Source: Paenibacillus polymyxa (GTDB lineage Bacteria > Bacillota > Bacilli > Paenibacillales > Paenibacillaceae). From it: 64,000 nucleotides of DNA. This document shows, piece by piece, positions 36,508 through 46,130 of this stretch (position 1 is its first letter; every line of letters begins with the position of its first letter). The notes under the pieces were generated by a model, which made no database searches, was not told the origin of the DNA, and was given only the letters and a program-made list of their open reading frames with translations. The stretch lies in NCBI RefSeq assembly GCF_001719045.1, contig NZ_CP015423.1:1302001-1366000 (forward strand). Direction: 5' to 3'. Both the position numbers and the translations under genes were made by a program.

Positions 36508-37608
36508 ATGACTAATTTGCGAAAAACACCGCTATATTCGTCCTACGGGACGCAGTCTGGGGTTCGTTGTATTGACTTTGGCGGCTGGGAGCTCCCCGTT
36601 CAGTTTAGCGGCATTCAAAAGGAGCATGAGGCCGTCCGGCAACGTGCGGGTTTATTCGATGTATCGCATATGGGCGAATTTTTGGTTGAAGGCAAAGAGG
36701 CCGAAGCTTTTCTGCAAAGGGTGACCACGAATGATGTCAGCCAGTTGGAACCAGGTCAGGCACAATATTCACTCCTGTGTTACCCCGATGGAGGGGTAGT
36801 AGACGACCTGCTTGTTTACTGCAAAGGACCGGAGCGCTACATGCTCGTTGTGAACGCCTCTAACATCGATAAGGATTGGGATTGGCTAATTCGCCATATG
36901 CCTGCATCCGTTCACATGGAGAATATGTCTGATGCGATAGCATTGCTGGCGTTGCAAGGACCGGAAGCAGCACGAATTGCCGCAGCCGTGGCAGATACGG
37001 ACATTACGAATCTGGCATCTTTCCGCTTCCATGAGAATGTGCCATTGTTCGGAGCAAAAGCACTCGTCTCACGAACCGGATATACGGGTGAAGACGGTTT
37101 TGAATTTTACGTACCTGCCGCGGAAGCACCAGTCGTATGGGAGGGTTTGCTTCGTTCCGGTGAGTCGTATGGGCTGATTCCCGCTGGACTTGGTGCTCGG
37201 GATACCCTACGCTTTGAGGCACGGTTGCCGCTGTACGGACAGGAGTTATCTGCCACGATTTCACCGCTCGAAGCCGGTCTAGGGTTCTTCGTCAAGCTGA
37301 ATAAAGGAGATTTTATCGGTAGAGAAGCACTGCAACGTCAGAAAGAACAAGGGATTCCTCGCAAATTGATCGGGCTGGAAATGATGGATCGCGGTATCCC
37401 TCGCGCCCATTACCCGGTATTCGCAGAAGGACAACGCATCGGTGAGGTCACAACGGGGACTCAGTCTCCCACCTTGAAGCGTAATCTCGGCCTCGCCTTG
37501 GTGGACAGTCGTTTTAGCGCCCTCTCCACACCGCTGGAGGTTGAGATTCGTGGCAAACGCCTGCGTGCCGAGGTGGTAGCAGCCCCCTTTTATAAACGCC
37601 CGCGCTGA
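36508..37608 (+). CDS. gcvT: Glycine cleavage system T protein (aminomethyltransferase)
   Basis: 366 residues. It transfers the methylene group from aminomethyl-lipoyl H protein to tetrahydrofolate, releasing ammonia. Family blocks are present: [20 protein letters not shown] near 22-41, [10 protein letters not shown], the folate-site LALQGPEA and [14 protein letters not shown], and GLGARDTLR in the second half. The ribosome site GGAG lies about 7-8 bases before ATG 36508. First gene after the glycine riboswitch. Confidence 0.96.
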   Translation: MTNLRKTPLYSSYGTQSGVRCIDFGGWELPVQFSGIQKEHEAVRQRAGLFDVSHMGEFLVEGKEAEAFLQRVTTNDVSQLEPGQAQYSLLCYPDGGVVDDLLVYCKGPERYMLVVNASNIDKDWDWLIRHMPASVHMENMSDAIALLALQGPEAARIAAAVADTDITNLASFRFHENVPLFGAKALVSRTGYTGEDGFEFYVPAAEAPVVWEGLLRSGESYGLIPAGLGARDTLRFEARLPLYGQELSATISPLEAGLGFFVKLNKGDFIGREALQRQKEQGIPRKLIGLEMMDRGIPRAHYPVFAEGQRIGEVTTGTQSPTLKRNLGLALVDSRFSALSTPLEVEIRGKRLRAEVVAAPFYKRPR

Positions 37609-37733
37609 TCTTAAACTCTCTTCATTTCAATAAAGCAAACATGTCAGATATGAACTTCTGGGTTTTCCACCTCACACTTTTTTATTAGCTAATTTACGAT
37701 TTAAATTTTGCTTTTCGAAAGGAGCCAGAACCT

Positions 37734-39089
37734 ATGAAGCAGCATCGCTATCTCCCTATGACTGAACAGGATCAAACCGAAATGCTGCGTGTGGTCGGCG
37801 TTTCATCCATCGATGATTTATTCAGTGACATTCCTGAGGCCATTCGATATCAAGGGGAACTCCCTCTTTCTTCTCGGCTCGACGAGAGAGCCTTGACCCG
37901 ACATTTGGCCGAGCTGGCTGGACACAACGCCAATACAGACACACATGCCAGCTTTCTTGGCGCAGGAATTTATGATCATCATATTCCGTCTGTCATCCAG
38001 CACATCACTTCACGCTCGGAATTCTATACAGCCTACACCCCCTATCAGCCGGAAGTAAGCCAAGGCGAGCTACAAGCCATTTTCGAATTTCAGTCGTATA
38101 TTTGCGAATTGACGGGCATGGCTGTAGCTAATGCCAGCATGTACGACGGAGCGACTGCACTGGCGGAAGCGGGCTCACTGTCCGCTGCGGCTACCCGCCG
38201 TAAACAGCTTATCGTATCAAGGTCTGTCCATCCGGAGGCACGTCAGGTATTGGCAGCCTATGCACGTGGATTGGATTTGGACATCGTGGAAATCGGCTGT
38301 TCGGACGGCGTAACGGATGCTGATGCGTTAGCGGCGGCCGTATCGGAACAGACCGCGGCTGTATTGGTCCAAAGCCCCAACTTTTTCGGAGCCGTGGAAA
38401 ACCTGAAGCCGATGGCTGATCTCATCCATGCGCACAAAGGTCTTTTGGTCGTCAGTGCCAACCCACTGGCACTTGGCTTGCTGGAGACACCCGCCAAACA
38501 GGGCGCGGATATTGTGGTAGGAGATGCGCAGCCACTTGGCATCTCCTCTTCTCTCGGCGGTCCGACCTGTGGATACTTTGCCGTTTCTCAGGCACATATG
38601 CGCCGTATCCCCGGCCGTATTGTGGGTCAGACCACAGACCGTAACGGTAAACGCGGCTTCGTGCTGACCTTGCAAGCGCGGGAACAGCATATCCGCCGCG
38701 AAAAGGCCACGTCTAACATTTGCTCCAATCAAGCGTTGCTAGCTTTATCTGCATCTGTATACTTGTCTGTCATGGGTAGACAGGGGATCAAGGAAGTAGC
38801 CGAGCTAAATTTGCATAAAAGCCGTTATGCTTTAGAGCAATTGCTGAGCTTGAAGGGCGTAACAGCCTCGTTTAACGCACCGACCTTTAACGAATTTGCC
38901 CTTAAACTGCCTGAGGGTACAGATATGAGCAAACTCCAGACCGAGCTGCTAGCTGCTGGATTTATCGCTGGCTACGATTTGGGCCGGGACTATGAGGAAC
39001 TTGCTGGTCACATGTTGATTGCCGTGACGGAGCAAAGAACCAAAGAAGAGATTGACCAATTTGTACACACCTTGGGGGGATTGCTATGA
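37734..39089 (+). CDS. gcvPA: Glycine dehydrogenase (decarboxylating) subunit 1
   Basis: 451 residues, the N-terminal half of the P protein, as in Bacillus where P is split. The opening [20 protein letters not shown] with the IPEAIRY block, and later [15 protein letters not shown] and [12 protein letters not shown], are family signatures. It has no PLP lysine; catalysis needs GcvPB. AAAGGAG is 9 bases before ATG 37734. The 125-base gap after gcvT contains no visible terminator. It overlaps gcvPB by 4 bases. Confidence 0.96.
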   Translation: MKQHRYLPMTEQDQTEMLRVVGVSSIDDLFSDIPEAIRYQGELPLSSRLDERALTRHLAELAGHNANTDTHASFLGAGIYDHHIPSVIQHITSRSEFYTAYTPYQPEVSQGELQAIFEFQSYICELTGMAVANASMYDGATALAEAGSLSAAATRRKQLIVSRSVHPEARQVLAAYARGLDLDIVEIGCSDGVTDADALAAAVSEQTAAVLVQSPNFFGAVENLKPMADLIHAHKGLLVVSANPLALGLLETPAKQGADIVVGDAQPLGISSSLGGPTCGYFAVSQAHMRRIPGRIVGQTTDRNGKRGFVLTLQAREQHIRREKATSNICSNQALLALSASVYLSVMGRQGIKEVAELNLHKSRYALEQLLSLKGVTASFNAPTFNEFALKLPEGTDMSKLQTELLAAGFIAGYDLGRDYEELAGHMLIAVTEQRTKEEIDQFVHTLGGLL

Positions 39090-40582
39090 CACACACCGGA
39101 CAGGATCAGAAACAAGGGCTGTTGAAGGAACACGATCAAGCGCTCATTTTTGAATTGAGCCGTCCGGGTCGCATCGCCTATTCCCTTCCCGAGTGCGACG
39201 TTCCCCGTCGCCCGGTGGCAGAGCTTTTGCCAGATTATGCACTGCGCAGCGAACCTGCGGCATTACCCGAGGTATACGAAGTAGACGTTATTCGGCATTA
39301 TACCGCCTTGTCCCGGCGCAATTTCGGCGTGGACAACGGATTTTATCCGCTCGGCTCCTGTACGATGAAATACAATCCGAAAGTGAATGAGGATGTCGCC
39401 CGATATACAGGCTTCGCCAAAATCCATCCATATCAGCCCGAGGAGAGCATCCAGGGTGCTATGGAGCTGCTGCATACGCTCCAAAATGATTTGGCTGCAT
39501 TAACTGGTATGGATGCCGTCACACTTCAGCCCGCCGCGGGCGCCCATGGCGAATGGACCGGGCTGATGATGATTCGCTCATACCACGAAGCACGTGGTGA
39601 GCGACGTACCAAGGTGCTCGTGCCGGATTCCTCGCACGGAACGAACCCCGCCAGCGCAACCGTCGCGGGCTTCGAAACAGTCACCCTGCCCTCCACCCCT
39701 GAGGGGCTGGTGGATCTGGATGCGTTACGTCAAGCCGTAGGCAACGACACCGCTGCGCTCATGCTGACCAACCCGAACACGCTTGGACTGTTCGAGAAGC
39801 AAATCACTGACATTGCTGCCATCGTGCATGACGCGGGTGGTCTGCTCTACTATGACGGGGCGAACTCCAACGCCATCATGGGAATTACCCGCCCCGGGGA
39901 TATGGGCTTCGATGTAGTGCATCTCAATTTGCACAAAACGATGAGTACCCCGCACGGCGGCGGCGGCCCCGGCGCTGGGCCTGTCGGCGTAAAGCAACGG
40001 CTCATCCCTTATTTGCCCAAGCCGCTTGTCGTACGTGATCCGCAGGGGGTGTACCACTGGGATCGGGAACAGGGAGATTCTATTGGACGGGTTAAAGCCT
40101 TTTACGGCAACTTCGGTATTCTCGTTCGTGCCTACGCCTATATCCGTAGCTACGGTCCTGATGGCTTAAAGCGTGTATCGGAATGCGCTGTGCTCAATGC
40201 CAATTACATGATGCATCGGCTCGCTCCACATTTTGACCTGCCCTACCCTGGACATTGCAAACACGAGTTCGTAATGTCGGGGCGAGGCTTGAAAAAATTT
40301 GGAGTGCGCACGCTTGATGTAGCCAAACGGCTGCTTGATTTCGGCTACCATCCCCCTACAATTTACTTCCCGCTGAATGTAGAGGAGTGCATCATGATCG
40401 AGCCCACGGAGACGGAAAGTAAGGAAACACTTGATGCTTTTGTCGACACTATGATTCATATTGCGCGGGAAGCAGAAGAGAACCCTGAGCTGGTGCTCAA
40501 TGCACCATATACTACTCCAGTCACACGATTGGACGAAACTACCGCAGCCCGCAAACCTGTACTGAATTGCTCATGCAGTTAA
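39086..40582 (+). CDS. gcvPB: Glycine dehydrogenase (decarboxylating) subunit 2
   Basis: 498 residues, the PLP-binding half of the P protein. The Schiff-base Lys lies in [20 protein letters not shown] near residue 297. Other family blocks are [13 protein letters not shown] and [14 protein letters not shown]. It decarboxylates glycine and loads aminomethyl onto lipoyl-GcvH. The ATG sits in the gcvPA stop (ATGA overlap). It ends in a Cys-rich CSCS tail. Last gene of the riboswitch-controlled operon. Confidence 0.96.
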   Translation: MTHTGQDQKQGLLKEHDQALIFELSRPGRIAYSLPECDVPRRPVAELLPDYALRSEPAALPEVYEVDVIRHYTALSRRNFGVDNGFYPLGSCTMKYNPKVNEDVARYTGFAKIHPYQPEESIQGAMELLHTLQNDLAALTGMDAVTLQPAAGAHGEWTGLMMIRSYHEARGERRTKVLVPDSSHGTNPASATVAGFETVTLPSTPEGLVDLDALRQAVGNDTAALMLTNPNTLGLFEKQITDIAAIVHDAGGLLYYDGANSNAIMGITRPGDMGFDVVHLNLHKTMSTPHGGGGPGAGPVGVKQRLIPYLPKPLVVRDPQGVYHWDREQGDSIGRVKAFYGNFGILVRAYAYIRSYGPDGLKRVSECAVLNANYMMHRLAPHFDLPYPGHCKHEFVMSGRGLKKFGVRTLDVAKRLLDFGYHPPTIYFPLNVEECIMIEPTETESKETLDAFVDTMIHIAREAEENPELVLNAPYTTPVTRLDETTAARKPVLNCSCS

Positions 40583-40605
40583 AAACAAATTCTACTTAAA
40601 GGATG

Positions 40606-40661
40606 CAAAAAAGCCGGTATCTAAATAGATACCGGCTGCTGTATGTACACAGCAATTTTTT
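40606..40661. terminator. Convergent terminators between gcvPB and ptsI
   Basis: AGCCGGTATCT (40612-40622) and AGATACCGGCT (40627-40637) pair perfectly; on the minus strand six Ts follow, ending ptsI transcripts. Immediately beside it GCTGT (40638-40642) and ACAGC (40649-40653) followed by AATTTTTT serve the plus strand. Confidence 0.8.
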
Positions 40662-40701
40662 GTTGGAAAAAGATATAACCTTTGAAATGTAATACCCTTC
40701 C

Positions 40702-42414
40702 TTAGCCTTCGATGCTTTGAACCAATTCAACAACCTGTTCTGCTGTTTGCATGTCCAGAGCTTTTGTAGCCAGTTTTTCCATGTCCGCACGGGACAACTT
40801 GGAGATTTGACTACGTGCTGGCAGAATGGAAGTTGCGCTCATACTGAACTCATCAAGTCCAAGACCCAGCAGCAACGGAATTGCTGTTGTATCTCCTGCC
40901 ATTTCACCACACATACCAACCCAACGTCCTTCACGGTGAGCGGCATCAATAACCATTTTCACCAGACGCAGAATGGATGGATTGTATGGTTGATACAGGT
41001 AAGAAACTCGCTCGTTCATGCGATCCGCTGCCATTGTGTATTGAATCAGATCGTTTGTACCGATACTGAAGAAATCCACTTCTTTTGCGAATTGGTCAGC
41101 CAATACCGCTGTAGAAGGAATTTCTACCATGATGCCCAACTGAATTTCTTCAGATACGGATACACCCTCGGCTATCAACTTTTCCTTTTCTTCCAACAAA
41201 ACAGCTTTAGCTTCACGGAATTCGTTCAGCGTAGCAATCATCGGGAACATGATGCGCAGGTTACCATGCACACTCGCACGCAACAAAGCACGCAATTGAG
41301 TGCGGAAAATATCCTGGCGATCCAGACACAGACGAATAGCACGGAATCCGAGGAACGGATTCATTTCTTTCGGCAGGTCCAGATAAGGAAGTTCTTTGTC
41401 GCCACCGATATCCAAAGTACGGACTACAACCGGCTTACCTTCCATTCTTTCCAGAACGGTTTTGTACGCCGTATACTGTACTTCTTCGGATGGAAGCTTA
41501 TCGCGTCCCATGTACAAGAACTCCGTACGGTACAAGCCAACGCCTTCACCACCGTTGTCCAGAACACCAGCTACATCATTAGGCGTACCAATATTGGCTG
41601 CCAGTTCGACATGGACACCATCGACAGAAACTGTAGCTTCGCCGCGCAGCTTGCGCCACTCTTCGCGTTGCTTGTCGTATGCCACCTGTTTAGCACGGTA
41701 TTCCGCAACAATCTCTTCGGTAGGGTTCACGAATACGTGACCATCCAAACCATCAACGATAATCAAATCGCCGCTTTTAGCTTGAGACAATATATTTTTC
41801 GTTCCCACAACTGCAGGAATTTCAAGTGAGCGAGCCATAATAGCCGAATGCGAAGTACGTCCGCCGATGTTCGTTGCAAAACCTTTAACAAATTCACGGT
41901 TCAGCTGAGCTGTGTCGGAAGGTGTCAAATCTTCTGCAAGCACAATCGTTTCTTCGGCAATTTCTGCAGGACTAACAAAATGAACACCAAGCAGGTGATT
42001 CAGGATCCGCTTGGTTACATCACGCATGTCCGATGCGCGTTCTTGCAAATAGGCACTTTTCATGTTTTCAAACATGGAAATGAACTGTGTAGCTACTTCA
42101 TTCAAAGCATAGTCAGCATTAAGCTGCTCGTCTCTGATTTTAGCTTTAACCGGATCGATCAATTCAGGATCATTCAGGATGAGCAGGTGAGATGCAAAAA
42201 TTTCTGCTTTTTTCTCTCCCAGCTCCTGAAGCGTTTTCTCCTTAATCGATTCCAATTCGGTTTGAGATTGTACCAAAGCCGCATCTAATCTCGCGATTTC
42301 AGCCTCAACATCACCAACCGCGCGTCTCTCTACAGCGTAATTCGGATGCTCCAAGATAAACGCCCGGGCAATGGCTATGCCTGCCGAAGCGGCAATCCCG
42401 GAAATTTTAAGCAT
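40702..42414 (-). CDS. ptsI: PTS enzyme I (phosphoenolpyruvate-protein phosphotransferase)
   Basis: 570 residues. It takes phosphate from PEP and passes it to HPr. The active-site His is in [20 protein letters not shown] near 190; the PEP-binding TIM-barrel blocks [26 protein letters not shown] and the Cys region GMCGEMAGD are intact. The ATG overlaps the last 8 bases of ptsH. Confidence 0.97.
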   Translation of the reverse strand: MLKISGIAASAGIAIARAFILEHPNYAVERRAVGDVEAEIARLDAALVQSQTELESIKEKTLQELGEKKAEIFASHLLILNDPELIDPVKAKIRDEQLNADYALNEVATQFISMFENMKSAYLQERASDMRDVTKRILNHLLGVHFVSPAEIAEETIVLAEDLTPSDTAQLNREFVKGFATNIGGRTSHSAIMARSLEIPAVVGTKNILSQAKSGDLIIVDGLDGHVFVNPTEEIVAEYRAKQVAYDKQREEWRKLRGEATVSVDGVHVELAANIGTPNDVAGVLDNGGEGVGLYRTEFLYMGRDKLPSEEVQYTAYKTVLERMEGKPVVVRTLDIGGDKELPYLDLPKEMNPFLGFRAIRLCLDRQDIFRTQLRALLRASVHGNLRIMFPMIATLNEFREAKAVLLEEKEKLIAEGVSVSEEIQLGIMVEIPSTAVLADQFAKEVDFFSIGTNDLIQYTMAADRMNERVSYLYQPYNPSILRLVKMVIDAAHREGRWVGMCGEMAGDTTAIPLLLGLGLDEFSMSATSILPARSQISKLSRADMEKLATKALDMQTAEQVVELVQSIEG

Positions 42415-42682
42415 GAACTTCGCCCAGCCCTTCGTTAACGATTACATTTTCAAGAGCTTTCAGTGCTTCGGCAGCTTCAGCGCCTTCGCAGATAATGTTA
42501 ATAGTATCACCTTGTTCCAGACCCAGAGACAATACACCCAGAATGGATTTCAAAGTTACTTTTTTACCGTTAGCTTCGGCAAAAGATTCAGCACCGCTGA
42601 ATTTGTTAGCTGTATTTACCAGTGCAGTTGCAGGACGTGCATGGATACCGTCTTCATCCGTAATTCTAAAAGTTGTTTGCAT
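42407..42682 (-). CDS. ptsH: PTS phosphocarrier protein HPr
   Basis: 91 residues from ATG 42682, which has GGAGG 8 bases upstream. His15 lies in [11 protein letters not shown], the site phosphorylated by enzyme I. Ser46 lies in [11 protein letters not shown], the site for HPr kinase, so this HPr can serve as a CcpA corepressor and matches the cre-like site near mtlA. An extended -10 (TGG-TATACT on the minus strand, near 42,735) may give it an extra promoter, but no terminator separates it from ptsG. Confidence 0.96.
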   Translation of the reverse strand: MQTTFRITDEDGIHARPATALVNTANKFSGAESFAEANGKKVTLKSILGVLSLGLEQGDTINIICEGAEAAEALKALENVIVNEGLGEVHA

Positions 42683-42792
42683 AATTTGTTCCTCCCACTT
42701 TCCTAAAGATAATATTTGTTTACACGCAGTATACCAGATCATTGATCAGACGGCCTAAGCCGCCTAATCAACTAATCCGAAACACATAGAGT

Positions 42793-44838
42793 TTATTTTA
42801 TCGTAATTATACCATCTTCGCCAGCCTTCAATACTCCAGTTTTGTTTAAAGTTACCGAAGAACCTTCTGGAAGGTTGGTAAAAATGACAGGTGAAATGAT
42901 GGATTTAGCGTTTGCCTTCACGTATTCCAGGTCTACTTTCATAATAGGCTGGCCAGCTGACACAAGATCGCCTTCGTTCACCAAAACGTCAAATCCTTGC
43001 CCTTTAAGCTTCACTGTATTCACCCCGATATGAACAAGCACTTCTTTACCACCATCGGATTGAATACCAATCGCATGCTTGCTCGGGAATACATTGAATA
43101 CTTTACCATAAACAGGGGACACAATCGTTCCATCATTTGGCACGACCGCAAAGCCGTCACCTGTCATACGTTCTGCAAATACCGGATCGGGAACCGTCGA
43201 GATATCAACCAATTCGCCGTTAACAGGCATTACAATATCTTCTACAATAATGGTTTGTTGTTCTTCCCCAGCTTCCTTCTCCTCTTGTGGAGCAGGTTGC
43301 GCCGGAGCTGGTGCAGGTGTACGTCCAGCCATGATATCAGCCATTTGAGTTTTAATGGTGTCGGAACGTGTACCGAAAATTGCCTGTACGTTGTTGCCGA
43401 CTTCAAGGACACCCGATGCGCCAAGTTGTTTCAGACGAGCTTTGTCAACGTTCGATTTCTCATTAACCTCGATCCGAAGACGTGTGATACAAGCATCCAG
43501 GTGCTTGATATTTGATGAACCACCGAAAGCTGCCAAAATGTTGTGCGGGAGCTCATCACTACTACCGGCTGCTGCACCATCCACATTTTCTGTAGCTTCT
43601 TCACGTCCTGGTGTTTTCAAGTTGAACTTCCGTATGATGAACCGGAATCCGAAGTAGTAAATCACTGCCAAAATCAGACCGACGATGATTACATACCACC
43701 AAGGCGTACGGGTTGGAATAATCCCGAAAATCAGGAAGTCAATGAATCCGCCTGAGAAGGTCATACCGATTTTGACATGTAAAATTTGCATGGTCATAAA
43801 TGACAGACCTGCGAATATACAGTGTACTGCAAACAGCAGTGGAGCTACGAACAGGAAGGAAAATTCCAGTGGCTCCGTAATACCTGTCAAGAACGAAGTC
43901 AATGCTGCTGAACCCATGATACCTGCTACATATTTTTTATGTTCTGGTCTTGCTTCATGGTACATTGCAAGCGCTGCTGCCGGCAAACCGAACATCATGA
44001 ATGGGAATTTACCCACTTGGAACGTACTTGCTGTCAACGCCACTCCATCACGAAGCTGGCTGAAGAAGATCTGCTGGTCACCGTGAACGGTTTGACCTGC
44101 TTTGTTAACATATTCACCAAATTCAAACCAGAACGGTGAATACCAGATGTGATGCAAACCAAATGGAATAAGCGCGCGTTCGATAACCCCGAACAGGAAC
44201 GCCGACAAAGTCGGGTTGGAATACACCATAAAGTGAGATACTGCGTTAAGTCCTTGTTGAACTGGAGGCCAGATCAGAACCAGCGCAAGCCCGACAATCA
44301 GTGAGGACACCGCCGTTGCAATTGGAACGAAACGCTTACCCGCGAAAAAGCCCAGATACGAAGGAAGCTCAATTTTGAAAAAGCGGTTGTACATGGCCGC
44401 GGCCAGTATACCGATGATTATCCCGCCGAACACCCCGGTTTGAAGCGTTGGAATACCCAACACGTTCGCATAACCCGGTATTTTTTGAGCAATCAGACCA
44501 GGTGTGACACCCACGGCTGTACCCAAAGTAATGTTCATAACGAGGTAACCGATGATGGCAGCCAAACCGGCTACACCTTCACCGCCCGCCAGACCGACGG
44601 CTACGCCGACTGCGAACAACAGGGCCAGATTATCAAAAACGATTTGTCCGGCATTCATCATGATCGTCGCTACCGATTGAACCCAGCCCGCATTTAATGC
44701 CGGAATGTACTGGAGAAAATCAGGATTGACCAGCATGTTACCGATACCCAACAAAAGCCCCGCAGCTGGCAAAATCGCTACAGGAAGCATTAATGCTTTA
44801 CCGACACGCTGTAAAACGCCGAAAAGCTTTTTAAACAT
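42793..44838 (-). CDS. ptsG: Glucose-specific PTS permease EIICBA
   Basis: 681 residues from ATG 44838; a GTG three codons earlier is possible but sits only 2 bases from its ribosome site. EIIC covers about 1-400 (LMLPVAILPAAGLLLGIGNM; PFGLHHIWYSPFWFEFGEY). EIIB covers about 440-520 with phosphorylated Cys in HLDACITRLRIEV. EIIA covers about 540-681 with His in VLVHIGVNTVKLKGQGF. It imports and phosphorylates glucose. Upstream lies a GlcT-type antiterminator site with terminator; downstream ptsH and ptsI follow without a terminator, so the order ptsG-ptsH-ptsI matches B. subtilis. Confidence 0.96.
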   Translation of the reverse strand: MFKKLFGVLQRVGKALMLPVAILPAAGLLLGIGNMLVNPDFLQYIPALNAGWVQSVATIMMNAGQIVFDNLALLFAVGVAVGLAGGEGVAGLAAIIGYLVMNITLGTAVGVTPGLIAQKIPGYANVLGIPTLQTGVFGGIIIGILAAAMYNRFFKIELPSYLGFFAGKRFVPIATAVSSLIVGLALVLIWPPVQQGLNAVSHFMVYSNPTLSAFLFGVIERALIPFGLHHIWYSPFWFEFGEYVNKAGQTVHGDQQIFFSQLRDGVALTASTFQVGKFPFMMFGLPAAALAMYHEARPEHKKYVAGIMGSAALTSFLTGITEPLEFSFLFVAPLLFAVHCIFAGLSFMTMQILHVKIGMTFSGGFIDFLIFGIIPTRTPWWYVIIVGLILAVIYYFGFRFIIRKFNLKTPGREEATENVDGAAAGSSDELPHNILAAFGGSSNIKHLDACITRLRIEVNEKSNVDKARLKQLGASGVLEVGNNVQAIFGTRSDTIKTQMADIMAGRTPAPAPAQPAPQEEKEAGEEQQTIIVEDIVMPVNGELVDISTVPDPVFAERMTGDGFAVVPNDGTIVSPVYGKVFNVFPSKHAIGIQSDGGKEVLVHIGVNTVKLKGQGFDVLVNEGDLVSAGQPIMKVDLEYVKANAKSIISPVIFTNLPEGSSVTLNKTGVLKAGEDGIITIK

Positions 44839-44883
44839 ACCTTCCACATCCTTCTCTGAAATTTAGAACAGAGGCAAAACAAC

Positions 44884-45003
44884 AAAAAAGGCATGAGCCG
44901 ATTTAAGTATGTTTGAAAACAACCTTGGGATATAGCTTGCCCCAGTAGGCTGTAAACAATCATAACTTAAAACAACTCATGCCTGATCGAATCAGTAACA
45001 CGT
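44884..45003 (-). promoter_or_regulatory. GlcT antiterminator target (RAT) and overlapping terminator
   Basis: On the minus strand the leader holds ACGTGTTACTGATTCG then ATCAGGCATGAGT (45003 to 44975), the pattern of ptsG-type RAT elements as I recall them. The GGCATGAG part also pairs with CTCATGCC farther down (plus positions 44976-44983 and 44890-44897), and six Ts follow (44884-44889), forming a terminator. Bound GlcT would keep the first arm in the RAT and prevent termination. The terminator loop is long, about 78 bases. Confidence 0.85.
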
Positions 45004-45040
45004 TAAATGTTCAGTTGTTGTCTTCCTCATTGCAGAATTG

Positions 45041-45069
45041 ATTATAGCACCCCACTAAATGCGAGGCAA
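45041..45069 (-). promoter_or_regulatory. ptsG promoter
   Basis: On the minus strand, -35 TTGCCT (45064-45069), 17-base spacer ending TGC (extended -10), and perfect -10 TATAAT (45041-45046). It starts transcription about 30 bases before the RAT. The -35 lies within 11 bases of the glcT stop. Confidence 0.8.
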
Positions 45070-45079
45070 TACTTTTTTA

Positions 45080-45940
45080 TCACTTTTGTTGCTCCCCCTG
45101 CTCTTTGCGTTGGGACAACCGTTGCAGATGCATTGTCAAATAACTAACCTCAGCCGGGTACACAGATTTACGGAGTCTTTTCTCCATAATTTTCGTGAGC
45201 TTCCAGGCCAGCATATACATTTCCGGATACTCGTCATTCAAAAGCTTGTCCAATCGATAAATCTCCTGCACAATTTCTCCCCGGCGCACACGTTCAATCG
45301 CAAACCTCAGATGAGTCAGCAGTCGAGAATAATCAAGAGATTGAAGAGGAATACGATAATCCAGTGTCGTCTCGACAACCTGAACCATATCAGCAATCAG
45401 ACGAGAATCCTTCCTAACCTCGGAGATATGCTGGTTTGTCATGGCGCTATAAATATGCAGGGCCACGAATCCGATTTCATCTTCTCCCAGATCTACATCC
45501 ATCTTATCCCTGATTAAAGCAACAGCCTGCTCAGCCATCTTGTATTCCTGAGGATATATTTCCCTAGTCTCATACAAAAACGGATTATGAATCGTAATTC
45601 CCTGTTTATGACGGTTGATGGAAAAAGCGATATGGTCAGTTAAAGCAATCAGTATGTGCTCATTTAGAGGCTTCTTAGCTTGAAGCTGAACAAGATGAAG
45701 CACCTCACCGATGACCTCAATGAGCTTTTCATCCAGCTCAGGAAGCAACCGTTTGTACTGCTCCTGTTCTTCATGGCTTTTTAATATAAATAATTTTTCA
45801 ACTGAATCCAACGGCATAAGATCGCCGGGTCTGCGATTGAAACCGATTCCTTTTCCAATCACGACAACCTCATCATGCTCGGGATGCATCCCTATAATCA
45901 CATTGTTATTCAGCGCTTTGGCCACTTTTAGGCTGCTCAC
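45080..45940 (-). CDS. glcT: PtsGHI transcription antiterminator
   Basis: 286 residues. An N-terminal CAT RNA-binding domain at 1-60 (LKVAKALNNNVIIGM, then VVVIGKGIGFNRRPGD) is followed by two PRD domains. PRD1 has LTDHIAFSINRHKQGI near 100 and PRD2 has VALHIYSAMTNQH near 163. BglG/SacY family, GlcT type. It binds the RAT in the ptsG leader when glucose flux leaves EII dephosphorylated. The start is GTG 45940. The gene lies directly upstream of ptsG on the same strand, as in Bacillus. Confidence 0.94.
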   Translation of the reverse strand: MSSLKVAKALNNNVIIGMHPEHDEVVVIGKGIGFNRRPGDLMPLDSVEKLFILKSHEEQEQYKRLLPELDEKLIEVIGEVLHLVQLQAKKPLNEHILIALTDHIAFSINRHKQGITIHNPFLYETREIYPQEYKMAEQAVALIRDKMDVDLGEDEIGFVALHIYSAMTNQHISEVRKDSRLIADMVQVVETTLDYRIPLQSLDYSRLLTHLRFAIERVRRGEIVQEIYRLDKLLNDEYPEMYMLAWKLTKIMEKRLRKSVYPAEVSYLTMHLQRLSQRKEQGEQQK

Positions 45941-46040
45941 ATCCGCACCTCTTTTATCAGAACCTTGATCCTAAGAATTATAGCATGAAGCTCAGAGGAA
46001 TCCACGTTAAAGTACCAAATATTCGGCTAAAGGTCAATAA

Positions 46041-46090
46041 AAAGAAAACGCTTTTCATCACATTGCCGGGAAATGCTGTGATGAAAAGCG
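46041..46090 (-). terminator. Terminator after floT
   Basis: CGCTTTTCATCACA (46049-46062) and TGTGATGAAAAGCG (46077-46090) form a 14-bp perfect stem; on the minus strand a TTTTCTTT tract follows. Confidence 0.88.
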
Positions 46091-46130
46091 GTCTTTTGGT
46101 TAGGGATAGATGCTCCCCAAAGACTTATTG

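Noticed and set aside
40717..41829. 370-codon open frame on the plus strand
   Set aside because: It is fully antisense to ptsI, has no ribosome site, and its product is rich in Cys, Phe, Asn and His as expected for a shadow frame.
42735..42790. Terminator between ptsG and ptsH
   Set aside because: Only a short GGC/GCC hairpin without a T tract is present, so read-through from ptsG to ptsHI is more likely.
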